A DNA stretch of 55,830 nt from an uncultured Flavobacteriaceae bacterium (GCA_937959395.1 CALGLR010000045.1:1-55830); one strand, 5' to 3'; shown: positions 1 to 8,448, counted from the stretch's first letter. Translations and numbers: made by a program. Notes: a model not told the origin generated them from the letters alone.

Positions 1-125
1 ATATTATAATCAAAACGGCTCTAACTCTTATTAATAACGATAAATCTGTCAAAAAAAGTAAAAACAACAAAAGGCTGAAAGCCTTACTTAGTAGAGAATA
101 CAGAAATAAAATATTACTTTTTTAA
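1..125 (+). CDS. 3' end of an unidentified gene (partial)
   Basis: A reading frame is open from base 3 to a TAA at 123-125 and encodes a basic 40-residue tail ending in KILLF. Its start is off the left edge. The family cannot be named from so short a piece. The next ATG follows the stop directly (TAAATG) in the same frame, so the two frames could be one gene broken by a nonsense mutation, but their residue composition differs (Lys/Leu-rich here, Tyr/Thr-rich after), so two separate genes are equally possible. Confidence 0.35.
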   Translation, partial: IIIKTALTLINNDKSVKKSKNNKRLKALLSREYRNKILLF

Positions 126-512
126 ATGCTTTTGCCCTGTCAATATGTAACAACAACCTATACTTTTACATATGATAGCCAATCAAGACCTATAAAAAAA
201 AGGGAGCAAAATAATAAGGGATTAGACAGGGTCGAAGCATATGAATACAATGAAAATGGATTATTACTAAAACTTACAAAGTTAAATATCAAGAGTAATT
301 TGAAGTCAGTAACAACATATTTTTATAATGAAAGCAACTATTTGATAAAAACCGAAACTAAAGGTAAAAGCAATAGTTTTAAAATTGAAGATCATACTAC
401 CTTCATAAATGATAATAAGGGGAATTGGCTTACTAAAAAAATCTTTAGGGATAACGAGTTGAAATATTATTTTGAAAGAATTATAAGTTATAAATTAAAA
501 AATGAAGAGTAA
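126..512 (+). CDS. hypothetical protein with YD-repeat-like strands
   Basis: The 128-residue product has no signal peptide. It contains strand-like repeats of the type YTFTYDSQSRP, YEYNENGLLLK, YFYNESNYLIK and FINDNKGNW, about 20-25 residues apart. These resemble the YD/RHS-type beta-repeats found in secreted lipoproteins and in Rhs shells. Related proteins normally begin with a lipoprotein signal sequence, which is missing here, so this is probably the C-terminal part of a longer protein whose 5' end was lost. It lies outside the tRNA-bounded element. Function unknown. Confidence 0.45.
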   Translation: MLLPCQYVTTTYTFTYDSQSRPIKKREQNNKGLDRVEAYEYNENGLLLKLTKLNIKSNLKSVTTYFYNESNYLIKTETKGKSNSFKIEDHTTFINDNKGNWLTKKIFRDNELKYYFERIISYKLKNEE

Positions 513-651
513 TTTCCTACCGCAAGAGTATTTTCAAATCACAACCTGTGTTCAAGTAGATGAAGAGTATTTTGCTACCGTAGACATCTTTAATTCAATT
601 ATGTTACAAATATTGAGAATTCAGAAGGTATGCGCAATAAAAGTTATTAAA

Positions 652-1131
652 TCATTTTTTCTTGTCAGATATAATGCTTAAAAAAATATTAATAAATCTT
701 ATTGTGCAAAATGAAGTAAAAAATAATAAGAATAGATATATGTACTTAAAACAAAGCACAAATAATTTAGGCTCAAATTTAAAATTAACATTCATATTCT
801 TAAATAGAGGTATTATTAAAGATAAGAATGAAATTATTAAAGATAGGTAAACCGCTTGTTTCAAAAAGTCAACTAACCTAGGATAGGTTTCTGTCTGTTT
901 TATAATTAGCATTTTCTTGTTTTCGATGGTATGAAGTAATGTTGTGATAGTCAAAAGAAAACCCAAAATCACACTAAAAACAACCAATGTTGAGCCTATT
1001 AATTCTTTAAAATCGATTCTTTTCAAGAAAGAAGAATCAATCAAATACATCACAACTAAACCAACAAAAGAAAGTAGTAATGGGTAATATTGTTCAATAA
1101 ATTTATTCATCTCTATTTGAATATACTTCAA
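652..1131 (-). CDS. small four-TM membrane protein of a two-gene cassette
   Basis: This 159-residue protein has four clear hydrophobic stretches: residues about 13-31, 44-68, 90-110 and 123-150. The loop between TM2 and TM3 is basic. Its start lies inside the end of the upstream gene (29 bp overlap, bases 1103-1131), so the two are probably translationally coupled. No catalytic motif is visible. A small multi-TM protein coupled to a soluble partner beside an integrase and a tRNA insertion site is a familiar arrangement in anti-phage systems such as Kiwa, where the membrane part senses or executes. I could not match it to KwaA or another named family, so a defence role is inference. Confidence 0.6.
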   Translation of the reverse strand: MKYIQIEMNKFIEQYYPLLLSFVGLVVMYLIDSSFLKRIDFKELIGSTLVVFSVILGFLLTITTLLHTIENKKMLIIKQTETYPRLVDFLKQAVYLSLIISFLSLIIPLFKNMNVNFKFEPKLFVLCFKYIYLFLLFFTSFCTIRFINIFLSIISDKKK

Positions 1132-1996
1132 TTAACATATGTCTATGTTCATCATATTTTTCTCTTAACTGCCTATAAACCTCTGCAATTCTAAAATTAC
1201 CTAATCTTTGTACCTCAACAGTTATAAAATCTTTCAACCTATCTGTAATAAAATCATATAAATGATTAGGATTATCTCCATCATCTCCCCATACTTTTAG
1301 TTCTTTTAATTCTGTTTCATTATTCCTCTGAAGAAAACGTACAATATTCCTAACAGCAGTGTTTGTCAAACTTTCATCTTTATCTGCTTTAAACTCAAAA
1401 GAAACTTCTCCTGAGTTAAGAGTTTCATTGGCATCAAGTATTTCTTTTAAAGAACTATTATTAGCATCAATAAGACTTGATATATCAGAAGGGTTTGCTA
1501 TTTTAACTTTTAATTTTTTATAGTTAGGGGCATTTAAAAAAGATGTTAACGCTGAAGGTTTAATAACTTGTGATAGTCTAAATACAGGAAGGTCAAAATT
1601 ATTCTGAACAAACTTAACAACGGAACTTATATTAACACCCGGTCTTCTGTTTACGATAACAATAATGTTTGTATTCTTATCAAAAAGAAAAGATGTCTGG
1701 TACCCTAGACCTTCTTCATCTGTTAAGTCTAAATCTTCAGTTGCTTTTGTTATTAAGTTTTGTTTAGGTGGTATATTTTCTGTCTGAATAAATGTAAAAG
1801 TACCAAAAACTATATTATCATTCGTTTGTCTATTTCCAAATAGATCAACCGTACCTCCCTTTTGATGTACTGAATTATATTCTATATCATTTGGAAAAGA
1901 AAATGCATTTTTCAACAACTCTTGTGTGTTGTGATATTCTGAATTATCAAACCTTGGCTCAACTTTATAAAAGTAAATATTTAAGTTTCTTGGCAT
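1103..1996 (-). CDS. soluble partner of two-gene cassette, possibly DUF6731-like
   Basis: This 297-residue protein has no signal or TM. The N-terminal part (1-80) is strand-rich and contains IVFGTFTFIQ followed by IPPKQ. The middle (95-150) carries FLFDKNTNIIVIVNRRPGV, and the C-terminal third is helical and charged. The pattern of an N-terminal strand, an FGTF segment and an IPPK turn recalls DUF6731-type proteins, which often occur in phage and defence loci, but this is an impression, not a verified match. Its stop overlaps the start of the 4-TM gene, which supports a single operon read leftwards. The promoter should lie in 1997-2130. Confidence 0.6.
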   Translation of the reverse strand: MPRNLNIYFYKVEPRFDNSEYHNTQELLKNAFSFPNDIEYNSVHQKGGTVDLFGNRQTNDNIVFGTFTFIQTENIPPKQNLITKATEDLDLTDEEGLGYQTSFLFDKNTNIIVIVNRRPGVNISSVVKFVQNNFDLPVFRLSQVIKPSALTSFLNAPNYKKLKVKIANPSDISSLIDANNSSLKEILDANETLNSGEVSFEFKADKDESLTNTAVRNIVRFLQRNNETELKELKVWGDDGDNPNHLYDFITDRLKDFITVEVQRLGNFRIAEVYRQLREKYDEHRHMLIEVYSNRDE

Positions 1997-2132
1997 TTTA
2001 AATTTGATGTTGGTTTAAGTCTATGATAGTCCTTCAATCAAAGAACTAAAAAGAAAGTGACTTAGCAAAATATACTTTACATATTTTTTAATGGTTGGCA
2101 AATAGTTGGCAAAGAATGTTAGTAAACTAAAA

Positions 2133-2184
2133 AAACCTCTTGAAAATCAAACGATTAACAAGAGGTTTAGTACTGAAGACGGGA
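2133..2184. repeat. attL: copy of tRNA-Leu 3' end plus its terminator
   Basis: Bases 2141-2162 and 2166-2184 match 21261-21282 and 21286-21304 exactly. The second segment includes the last 14 nt of the tRNA-Leu gene. Between them lies a terminator-like hairpin whose stem here is 9 bp (2133-2141 with 2160-2168); the copy at the other end has a 7 bp stem around the same loop. Similarity stops at 2185, where the integrase upstream region begins. This is the standard footprint of a tyrosine-integrase element that entered the 3' end of a tRNA gene. Confidence 0.85.
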
Positions 2185-2330
2185 GTACATACTTTTTTAA
2201 GTGTAGTTAAATCAGTTACTATCAATTTAATCAGTATTAGTAGGACTGTGTTAAACGTAAGTAAACAAGTTTAATTAAATTTAAATTCAAAATATTCCCC
2301 CTAATCAAACCCCTTTTTAACGTAATTTAA

Positions 2331-2338
2331 TATATTTG
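2331..2338 (+). promoter_or_regulatory. TAnnTTTG promoter box of the integrase gene
   Basis: TATATTTG matches the Bacteroidota -7 consensus TAnnTTTG. It ends only 7 bp before the integrase ATG at 2346, so the transcript would have a leader of a few bases or none. No convincing -33 TTTG is seen at the usual spacing. Confidence 0.45.
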
Positions 2339-2345
2339 TATTTAT

Positions 2346-3587
2346 ATGCAAGTATCATTTCATTTAAGAAAAGACAAAATAGATAAACAAGGTTTAGCAC
2401 CCATAAGAATGCTAATCACTTTCAAGGGAGTTAGGGTTAGACGTGTTGTTAAAGATGTAAAATCTTCTTTAAAGAATTGGAAGAACAAAGAACAAAGAAT
2501 AAAAACACCCTTAAAATCTGAAGACTACAATTATTATATTGAGTACAATAAAATTATAGACAGATTAGAGAACAAAGCTAAAGACTTATTTAGGTATATG
2601 TTGCTCAATGATATTCAGCCTACCAAAGAATACCTTATAGACAAATTCGAAAACGAAGCCAATACCGAGCTCTCTTTTGAGTTTTTCTCTTGCTTTAAAG
2701 AGTTTTTAAACCAAAATAGAAACTCTAAAGCAGAACGTACGATTACTGGTTATACGACAGCGTTAAATTATCTTACAGAATTCGAAGAACACACAGGCTA
2801 TTCGTTAAGATTTGAAACGATTAATCATGATTTTTTTGAAAAAATAATGAACTATTCATTTGAGGTTAAAGAGATTAAAAACAACTATTTTTCTAGAATA
2901 ATTACAGTTGTAAAAACTTTTATGACCTGGTCATTCGATAGAGAATATCATAATAACATTACTTACAAGAAATTTAAACTTACAGAAAACGAAATTGAGG
3001 TTATTTATCTAACAATGGACGAGCTTCTTGCTTTGTACAATCATAAGTTTGATTCTAGACGTTTAGAGCATGTTAAAGACACGTATTGCTTTGGTTGTTT
3101 TACAGGACTTCGTTTTAGTGATATAAAGCAATTAAAACCCTCTTATATTTTTGAAGATCATATTAAGATTAATATTCAAAAAACAAAGTCGATAGATCAC
3201 AAAATACCTCTAAATAAATATTCTAAGGAATTACTGAATAAATATAAAGACACAATTTACGAACCGTTACCAGTAATATCTAGTCAAAAATTTAATAAAT
3301 ATTTGAAAGAGTGCTGTGAGAAAGTTGAAATTAAAACACCAACTACCATTACAAGGTACGTAGGTCAAAGAAGAATAGATAAAACTGTCCCAAAATACGA
3401 GCTTATTACTAGTCATACAGCTCGTAAAACATTTGTTACAAATTCATTAATTCTAGGCATGAAAGAAATGGTGGTAAGAAATATTACTGGACATAAAAAA
3501 GAAGAAAGCTTTAGAAAATATGTAAAAATTGCTGACGATTTCAAAAAGCAAGAGATGGATAATACTTGGGATAAAATAAAGGAATGA
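2346..3587 (+). CDS. tyrosine recombinase (element integrase)
   Basis: This 413-residue site-specific recombinase catalyses integration and excision at the tRNA-Leu site. Residues 1-100 form the arm-binding domain typical of Bacteroidota integrases (opening VSFHLRKDKIDKQGLAPI), 110-210 the SAM-like core-binding domain, and 220-413 the catalytic domain. Visible active-site residues are R256 (TGLRFSDI), H357 and R360 (SHTARKTF), H383 (TGHK) and the nucleophile Y392 (FRKYVKI). The length is normal for the family. It sits 160 bp inside attL and transcribes into the element, as usual. The next gene overlaps it by 4 bp (ATGA). Confidence 0.95.
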   Translation: MQVSFHLRKDKIDKQGLAPIRMLITFKGVRVRRVVKDVKSSLKNWKNKEQRIKTPLKSEDYNYYIEYNKIIDRLENKAKDLFRYMLLNDIQPTKEYLIDKFENEANTELSFEFFSCFKEFLNQNRNSKAERTITGYTTALNYLTEFEEHTGYSLRFETINHDFFEKIMNYSFEVKEIKNNYFSRIITVVKTFMTWSFDREYHNNITYKKFKLTENEIEVIYLTMDELLALYNHKFDSRRLEHVKDTYCFGCFTGLRFSDIKQLKPSYIFEDHIKINIQKTKSIDHKIPLNKYSKELLNKYKDTIYEPLPVISSQKFNKYLKECCEKVEIKTPTTITRYVGQRRIDKTVPKYELITSHTARKTFVTNSLILGMKEMVVRNITGHKKEESFRKYVKIADDFKKQEMDNTWDKIKE

Positions 3588-4795
3588 TTTCAAAAGAAGA
3601 AAGTTTAATCGACGATGAATTAATATATATTAATAGAAACCTTCCTCAACTAGGTCTGGTAGATAGATTTATTTTTCTAGTTAATCGACTATACAAAAAT
3701 TTCTATGATGGCTTAAATGAAGCCAGAACACATGGGAATACAACAGATCATACTTTTGAATATGATATTGAAAATGAAGATTTTTTAAACAGATATGGTT
3801 ACGACAGAATCAAAAAAAATATCATCCTTGAAGGATTTAAAATTAATTCTCCAAATAGCGGAATAATTGAAGTTTTAAAACAGCAATTCAATAATAACAA
3901 TCTTAAAGATTTATCTAGTAATGAATTAAATCTAATAAACGTAAAAGAGCATCTTTTGATTTCCCCTTTTATTTATTATATAAGAGACCTAAAAGAATAC
4001 ATTATACACGAATTATCTCTATTAGAAAAAAATCAGATTAAATCCAATGTCGCAAATCTCAAAGCAATTTTTTCAGAATTAGTACTTAGACTAAACTATC
4101 CATATTCTTGGGATGCCTATAATGAAGGGTATAGAATTTATGAAATACAAAATGAATTATGGGAAAATGAATATGGTGAAATTATTGACACTAAAATGCC
4201 AGATCTCAACGCTGAGGAATTGGCTAAATTAATTGGTGTAGACAAAAGACGAACAATAGATTTAAATAATTTAATTAATTGGATTGACTCTATTGAATTA
4301 GATTCAATAACCAAAATTTCCAAAAGACAAAAATTGACATATCAGCATCCTAAATTGGCATACAAAAAAAGCCCAATTAAACTAAAGGAGTTGTTTATCC
4401 ATTTTTTTAATACAAATAATATTTCAATAGATAATGACCAAAGATCTAGAGTGGGTCGATTTATTATAAATTGCATTGAGACCAACTATAAAAACTATTC
4501 ACTAAGTAGTCAAAGTTATGAGTCTATTAATTTTCTAAACAAAAGAACAATATTACCATTCATTTCCCTTCTAGTCTATCTAAACAAGAAAGAATTATTA
4601 GTTCTTAAGAGTTCCAAGCAACTTTCGGAAATACTCATTTCAGAATTAAAACATATCAATAAGCCAAATATTGGCTTGAGTAATCAGTTAAGAGACAATA
4701 TCTCTCAGAAACTAATGACTAAATCAGCTAATGAGCTAATAATCTTTACAGGATTCAAAAATGAAAACGAAATCAAAATGTTTATAAAAAACTAA
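3584..4795 (+). CDS. integrase-coupled hypothetical protein
   Basis: This 403-residue, mostly helical, charged protein has no signal, TM or Cys clusters. Its ATG overlaps the integrase stop (ATGA at 3584-3587), so it is translated with the integrase and probably helps recombination or its control. The C-terminal part from about 255 (YQHPKLAYKKSP) onward is a compact helical domain that could bind DNA or protein. I do not recognise a family. A hairpin terminator follows at 4815-4850, so the integrase and this gene form a two-gene transcript. Confidence 0.75.
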   Translation: MISKEESLIDDELIYINRNLPQLGLVDRFIFLVNRLYKNFYDGLNEARTHGNTTDHTFEYDIENEDFLNRYGYDRIKKNIILEGFKINSPNSGIIEVLKQQFNNNNLKDLSSNELNLINVKEHLLISPFIYYIRDLKEYIIHELSLLEKNQIKSNVANLKAIFSELVLRLNYPYSWDAYNEGYRIYEIQNELWENEYGEIIDTKMPDLNAEELAKLIGVDKRRTIDLNNLINWIDSIELDSITKISKRQKLTYQHPKLAYKKSPIKLKELFIHFFNTNNISIDNDQRSRVGRFIINCIETNYKNYSLSSQSYESINFLNKRTILPFISLLVYLNKKELLVLKSSKQLSEILISELKHINKPNIGLSNQLRDNISQKLMTKSANELIIFTGFKNENEIKMFIKN

Positions 4796-4814
4796 TAATC
4801 AGTATTTTATAAAA

Positions 4815-4850
4815 CAAAAAAGTTGGCAACATTCATTGTCAACTTTTTTT
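4815..4850 (+). terminator. rho-independent terminator after integrase operon
   Basis: AAAAAAGTTGGCAA and TTGTCAACTTTTTT form a nearly perfect stem with a 6-nt loop and a T-run. The A-run on the other side means it could stop transcription in both directions. Confidence 0.8.
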
Positions 4851-4922
4851 ATACTCTTACTTATCCAAAATTTGCTTCATAGAAACACGGAATTAGTTTA
4901 ACTCCGATAAAGCAAATAACAG

Positions 4923-5225
4923 ATGAGTAATGTATTATTCTACACCCATAACAAAGAAGATCTTGTAAGAGCCGTAAAGCTTGTTATAAATGAGATTAGA
5001 AAAACAGACACCATAAGTGATTCTCCAATAAATCCAGAGGAAGATAGATTAACACAAAAAGAAGCTGCTTCCTTTTTAGGAATATCTATCACTAGCTTAA
5101 TTGCTTGGAAAAAAGGGGGCAAAGTACCATACTACCAAATTGGACGCTCCATATTCTTTTCTAAAAGTGAGCTACTAAAAATAGCGCGTAAAAATCCCTC
5201 TTTAGTTAAACCAAGCCGCAGATAA
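4923..5225 (+). CDS. excisionase-family HTH protein
   Basis: This 100-residue protein has an HTH_17/MerR-like winged helix at residues 42-90: LTQKEAASFLGISITSLIAWKKGGKVPYYQIGRSIFFSKSEL is the family pattern, cited here only by its key parts (QKEAASFLGIS, the W and the YYQIGR wing). Such proteins act as recombination directionality factors or local repressors in Bacteroidota mobile elements. Its stop and the start of the next gene share one base (TAATG at 5223-5227), so they are coupled. Whether it serves as Xis or as a regulator cannot be told from sequence. Confidence 0.85.
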   Translation: MSNVLFYTHNKEDLVRAVKLVINEIRKTDTISDSPINPEEDRLTQKEAASFLGISITSLIAWKKGGKVPYYQIGRSIFFSKSELLKIARKNPSLVKPSRR

Positions 5226-5656
5226 TGGAAAAAATCGAGCCATCATATTACGCCATTATTCCCTCGGGAGTGCGATATGACAAACGACTTACTCCAAGTG
5301 CGAAATTGTTATACGGAGAAATCACATCACTTACAAATAAGCATGGGTTCTGTTATTCAAGCAATAGATACTTTAAAGACCTATACAAAGTGTCAAAACA
5401 AACCATTAATAACTGGTTATTCCAATTGGAACAGTATGGATATATAGAAAGACATATCTATCGAAAAAGAGGTAGTAAAGAAATTTTGAATAGGTATATC
5501 ACAATATTTGAAAAGCCTATACAAATAAATTTGAACAGGTCTATACAAGAAATTTTGACAGATAATAATACAAGTATTAATAATAAACCAAATAATTCTT
5601 TAAAGAAAAAAAGTAACAGTTCAAAAGGGACTAAGAGAGGTCAAGTTTTAAAATAA
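5225..5656 (+). CDS. HTH_36-type replication/regulatory protein
   Basis: The 143-residue product begins with IEPSYYAIIPSGVRYDKRLTPSAKLLYGEI, followed by a winged helix (CYSSNRYFKDLYKVSKQTINNWLFQLEQYGYIER). This is the HTH_36 arrangement of plasmid and phage replication initiators or accessory factors. The C-terminus (105-143) is Asn/Ser/Lys-rich and disordered. It is coupled to the upstream HTH gene and lies 11 bp before a DnaC-like ATPase, so the pair resembles an initiator plus helicase-loader module. That would allow limited replication of the excised circle; this is inference. Confidence 0.75.
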   Translation: MEKIEPSYYAIIPSGVRYDKRLTPSAKLLYGEITSLTNKHGFCYSSNRYFKDLYKVSKQTINNWLFQLEQYGYIERHIYRKRGSKEILNRYITIFEKPIQINLNRSIQEILTDNNTSINNKPNNSLKKKSNSSKGTKRGQVLK

Positions 5657-5667
5657 TTGAAAGAGAT

Positions 5668-6366
5668 ATGAGTCAGCCAAATTCTATAAATACAATAATG
5701 AAAAATTCGGGAATGAATTTCAAAGAAAGAAAAAAGGCTGCGCCGAAAAAAGAAAGATTTATAATGACAGAACAATTAAAACAAGAGTTTTATTCTGAGG
5801 CAAAAAAATACTACGCTAAAAACAATAGACTTTTTATTGTCGATGAAAATAACAAGACATTTCTAAATCTATTTTGCAAATATTTTTCAAACGATGAGAC
5901 GTTCGAAACAGTGCATAAAGGAGAGCTCCAAAAAGGATTATTTATTACGGGAAATAAGGGAACAGGAAAGACCTCAAGTTTCCAGATTATTCAAAATATC
6001 TCCAGAAAATACAACTTAAGAAAATTGTGGTTTCCCATGATCGAAACCCCAAAAGTCGTTGAGCAATATAATACCGAAAAAAACAAAGATTATATCGTAA
6101 AAAGATATTCAAAAGGGAACTTTTTTTTTGATGATTTAGGAGCAGAAGATCCAGCCAGTAATATTTTTGTTTACGGTAAGCAGGATATTTTTATTCGCAT
6201 TTTAGAAAACAGATATAATGAATTTATCACGAAAGGAACAAAGACTTATATCACTTCAAATTTAAGTATAGAAGATATAAAAAAACGATATGGAGAACGA
6301 GTTGAAGATCGATTTATTCAGATGTTTAATTTACTGGAACTGGTTGGGAAGAGTAGAAGACTATGA
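5668..6366 (+). CDS. DnaC/IstB-like AAA+ ATPase
   Basis: This 232-residue P-loop ATPase has Walker A GNKGTGKT at residues 95-102 and Walker B FFFDDLG near residue 150, followed by a sensor-type TSNLS at about 197 and an arginine-rich region (KKRYGERVEDRF) near 210. This is the layout of DnaC-family helicase loaders. The basic N-terminus (1-35) may bind the helicase or DNA. It follows an HTH_36 protein, which fits a replication role for the excised element. It is distinct in sequence from the IstB of the IS21 copy further on. Confidence 0.8.
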   Translation: MSQPNSINTIMKNSGMNFKERKKAAPKKERFIMTEQLKQEFYSEAKKYYAKNNRLFIVDENNKTFLNLFCKYFSNDETFETVHKGELQKGLFITGNKGTGKTSSFQIIQNISRKYNLRKLWFPMIETPKVVEQYNTEKNKDYIVKRYSKGNFFFDDLGAEDPASNIFVYGKQDIFIRILENRYNEFITKGTKTYITSNLSIEDIKKRYGERVEDRFIQMFNLLELVGKSRRL

Positions 6367-6413
6367 AGTAATTATTTTTCCCTTTTGAAATTTTGAGTGA
6401 GTGTTACTTGTAA

Positions 6414-6487
6414 GCAAGGCGGGCTTGGACAGAGTCCAATCCCACCTTGCCCTGCGGGGCTAAAAAATCAATTAAATAATTGATTTT
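6414..6487. other. candidate origin of transfer (oriT)
   Basis: The 226 bp gap before the mobilization genes holds three structures. First is a GC-rich hairpin at 6414-6450 (arms GCAAGGCGGG and CCCACCTTGC, with an inner TTGGA/TCCAA stem). Second is a short hairpin at 6449-6460. Third is a perfect 11-bp inverted repeat at 6464-6474 and 6477-6487 separated by 2 bp. The GC-rich hairpin stands out from the AT-rich surroundings. A hairpin plus AT-rich palindrome directly upstream of RHH and relaxase genes is the usual position of oriT. The nick site cannot be seen. Confidence 0.5.
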
Positions 6488-6592
6488 CAAATACTTAAAT
6501 TAATTTGATTTAAAATATAATTATGCAAGACGATTGCATAATCTCTTGAAGCCACTATAAACATTGAATTTAAGTGCATAATACATAGCATA

Positions 6593-6949
6593 ATGAAGTA
6601 TAAAACCATTAGAATATATGAATCTGACTTTAATAGATTAAATGATCTATGCAATAAGTATGACCTATCTAAAACAGAGTTAATAGAAGCTGTTATAAGC
6701 TATTTCAAAAAGACCGATTTAGACCCAAGAGAACCAACTAATGCCACTAAAGAAATCATAAAATTAAAGAACACATTAATCAGTTTTATTAGAAAACAAG
6801 AGACAGACAAACTCAATCCATTAATTAGAAAACAAGATTTACTCATACAAGAATTTTCAAGTCTAATAACCAGTGACTTCGTTACTCAAGAATTTATGAT
6901 TGAACTAGCTAATAAACTAGGAAATTCTATCGTAGAAAAATTGAAATAA
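6593..6949 (+). CDS. ribbon-helix-helix mobilization accessory protein (MobA/MobC-like)
   Basis: This 118-residue protein has an N-terminal RHH DNA-binding domain (KTIRIYESDFNRLNDLCNKYDLSKTELIEAVI, residues 3-38: strand, helix, helix). The helical C-terminus probably dimerises or contacts the relaxase. It lies one base before the relaxase gene and about 105 bp after the oriT-like palindromes, which it probably binds to build the relaxosome and to repress its own operon. The assignment rests on the RHH motif and context. Gene names for these accessory proteins differ between Bacteroidota elements, so no symbol is given. Confidence 0.75.
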   Translation: MKYKTIRIYESDFNRLNDLCNKYDLSKTELIEAVISYFKKTDLDPREPTNATKEIIKLKNTLISFIRKQETDKLNPLIRKQDLLIQEFSSLITSDFVTQEFMIELANKLGNSIVEKLK

Positions 6950-6950
6950 T

Positions 6951-7868
6951 ATGGTTATTAAATTTCAAACTTCAGAAAAATCAAATGGAAATAAAGGTTC
7001 TAGTTCTGCACTTACAAATTACTTAGAAAAAGAAGATTTAGAATTAGAAAATCAAGCTTTTGAAAAAGGAGAATTACCAATGCCAAGAAAAGGTTTTTTT
7101 TCTCACCAATCAGATGGATTAATGAGGGACGAAGTGATAAATGCAATCGATAATAATAAAAAATCATTAGGTAAAAATGATGCTAAATTTTACTCTGTAG
7201 TAATTGCCCCAAGCGAAAAAGAACAAAGACATCTTTTAAAAATAGTTACAGGAAAAGAGACAACATCTATTTCAAATTTAAATAAAAATGAACTCTCTAA
7301 ATACGAAGATTCATTAAAGGATTACACAAAACAGGTTATGAATGAATATGCTAAACATTTTAATAGAAATGGACTTCAATCGGCGGATCAATTAATGTAC
7401 TTCGGTAAAATAGAACACCAAAGAAAATACAGTGGTTTAGATACAGAAGTTCAAAAGGGAAACGAAAAAAGTGGCGTAATTAAAAGCGGTTTAAATTCGC
7501 ACGTTCACATTATAGTCTCAAGAAAGGATCTAGATCAAAAATTTAAATTATCGCCCTTAATAACAACCAGAGAGAAATTTGATCGCAATCTCTTTAACAT
7601 AAAAGGCGAACGTGTGTTCGATCAGCAATTTGCCTACAACAGAAGTTTAAATGAAAAAGTAGAATATCGAATACAGGCAAGTAAAGAGCCTATTCTTAAA
7701 GCTTCAGAATTACTAAAATCGACGGAGGCAGAAAAAACAAAAATTCAACAATCCATTATAGATAAATACGATTCTAGAAATGGTTATACGGAGCAATCCA
7801 AAGAAGTTTCAAAATCATTGAATTTAGAAATTTCAAAAAACAATAATGAACTCGAATTAAAACTATAA
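6951..7868 (+). CDS. MobB/DUF5712-family relaxase
   Basis: This 305-residue protein would nick oriT and lead transfer. Family signatures are the opening VIKFQTSEKSNGNKGSSSALTNYLEKED (residues 2-29), MPRKGFFSH (44-52), YFGKIEHQRKYSG (150-162) and the metal-binding HVHIIVSRKD (184-193, H184 and H186). These are typical of the DUF5712 mobilization proteins of Bacteroidota elements. The catalytic tyrosine cannot be fixed without an alignment. The length is close to usual and the frame is intact. It starts one base after the RHH gene and is followed 4 bp later by the coupling-protein remnant, so the three form a mobilization operon. Confidence 0.85.
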   Translation: MVIKFQTSEKSNGNKGSSSALTNYLEKEDLELENQAFEKGELPMPRKGFFSHQSDGLMRDEVINAIDNNKKSLGKNDAKFYSVVIAPSEKEQRHLLKIVTGKETTSISNLNKNELSKYEDSLKDYTKQVMNEYAKHFNRNGLQSADQLMYFGKIEHQRKYSGLDTEVQKGNEKSGVIKSGLNSHVHIIVSRKDLDQKFKLSPLITTREKFDRNLFNIKGERVFDQQFAYNRSLNEKVEYRIQASKEPILKASELLKSTEAEKTKIQQSIIDKYDSRNGYTEQSKEVSKSLNLEISKNNNELELKL

Positions 7869-7872
7869 AAAC

Positions 7873-8334
7873 ATGGAAATAACTGAAACCATATTGAAAA
7901 CTCTAGAATCTTACGAAGCAGCTTCGTTTGTAGCATTAGGATTATATATTCTATTCTGCGGATTTGTAATAGTGCCATTAGCTTTGTTGTTGTATCGATA
8001 TTTCTCAATAAAAAAAACAATCATTATTGTAGCGATAATATGCATTGGATCAATTGCTATTCATTTTATTGTTCTTCCCGTACTAGGCATTTTTATTTCA
8101 TTAATCTTCATTGTAAAAAAAATATATAGACTACAAAGCAGCAAACTAAAACGTGTTATTGTTAAAAGTAAATCAAATAGTATTTACCTAAAAACGAAAA
8201 AAGGCACTTTACAAATTGCTAATATTTTTAGAGGCGTAATTATTAGTGGTGGCGCAGGTTCGGGTAAATCCGTTTCAATTTTTTATCCGCTAATTGCAAA
8301 AAACGGTTATAGTATACCACTAAAAACGGATTAA
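7873..8334 (+). pseudogene. type IV coupling protein (TraG/MobC-like), truncated by IS21
   Basis: The first 140 or so residues of a coupling protein remain: three N-terminal membrane segments (about 19-42, 51-76 and 72-88) and a Walker A at GGAGSGKS with VSIFYPLI after it. The reading frame then runs into the left end of the IS21-family element at about 8316 and stops at 8334. Intact coupling proteins of this type have several hundred further residues, including Walker B. No recognisable downstream part appears after the IS right end (10822-10872), so the insertion was accompanied by a deletion. The element should need a coupling protein from elsewhere to transfer. Confidence 0.85.
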
Positions 8335-8448
8335 AGTGAGCCACCCAAAACGGGTGAAAGTGAACCAGTAAAAACGGATCAAAGTGAACCAGTAAAAAAG
8401 TCGATTCTATTTGTAAAAAGTCAAAGGTCTTTTTTTGTTAAAAAGACA

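Noticed and set aside
126-512. Rhs-type T6SS toxin fragment
   Set aside because: YD-like strands are present, but there is no RhsA-type core, no DPxGxxx-type cleavage site and no link to the T6SS genes.
662-850. Plus-strand frame opposite the 4-TM gene
   Set aside because: Low-complexity Lys/Ile/Asn product antisense to a gene with clear TM pattern; a shadow frame.
652-1996. Assignment as a Kiwa (KwaA/KwaB) system
   Set aside because: Only the gene plan (4 TM plus soluble) agrees. I could not recognise DUF4868 features in the soluble protein, so the name was not used.
8302-8315. IS21 left end extended to 8302
   Set aside because: ACGGT..AGT before 8316 also resembles the outer unit at the right end, but it still encodes plausible coupling-protein residues (AKNGYS), so the border was set at 8316 with uncertainty.
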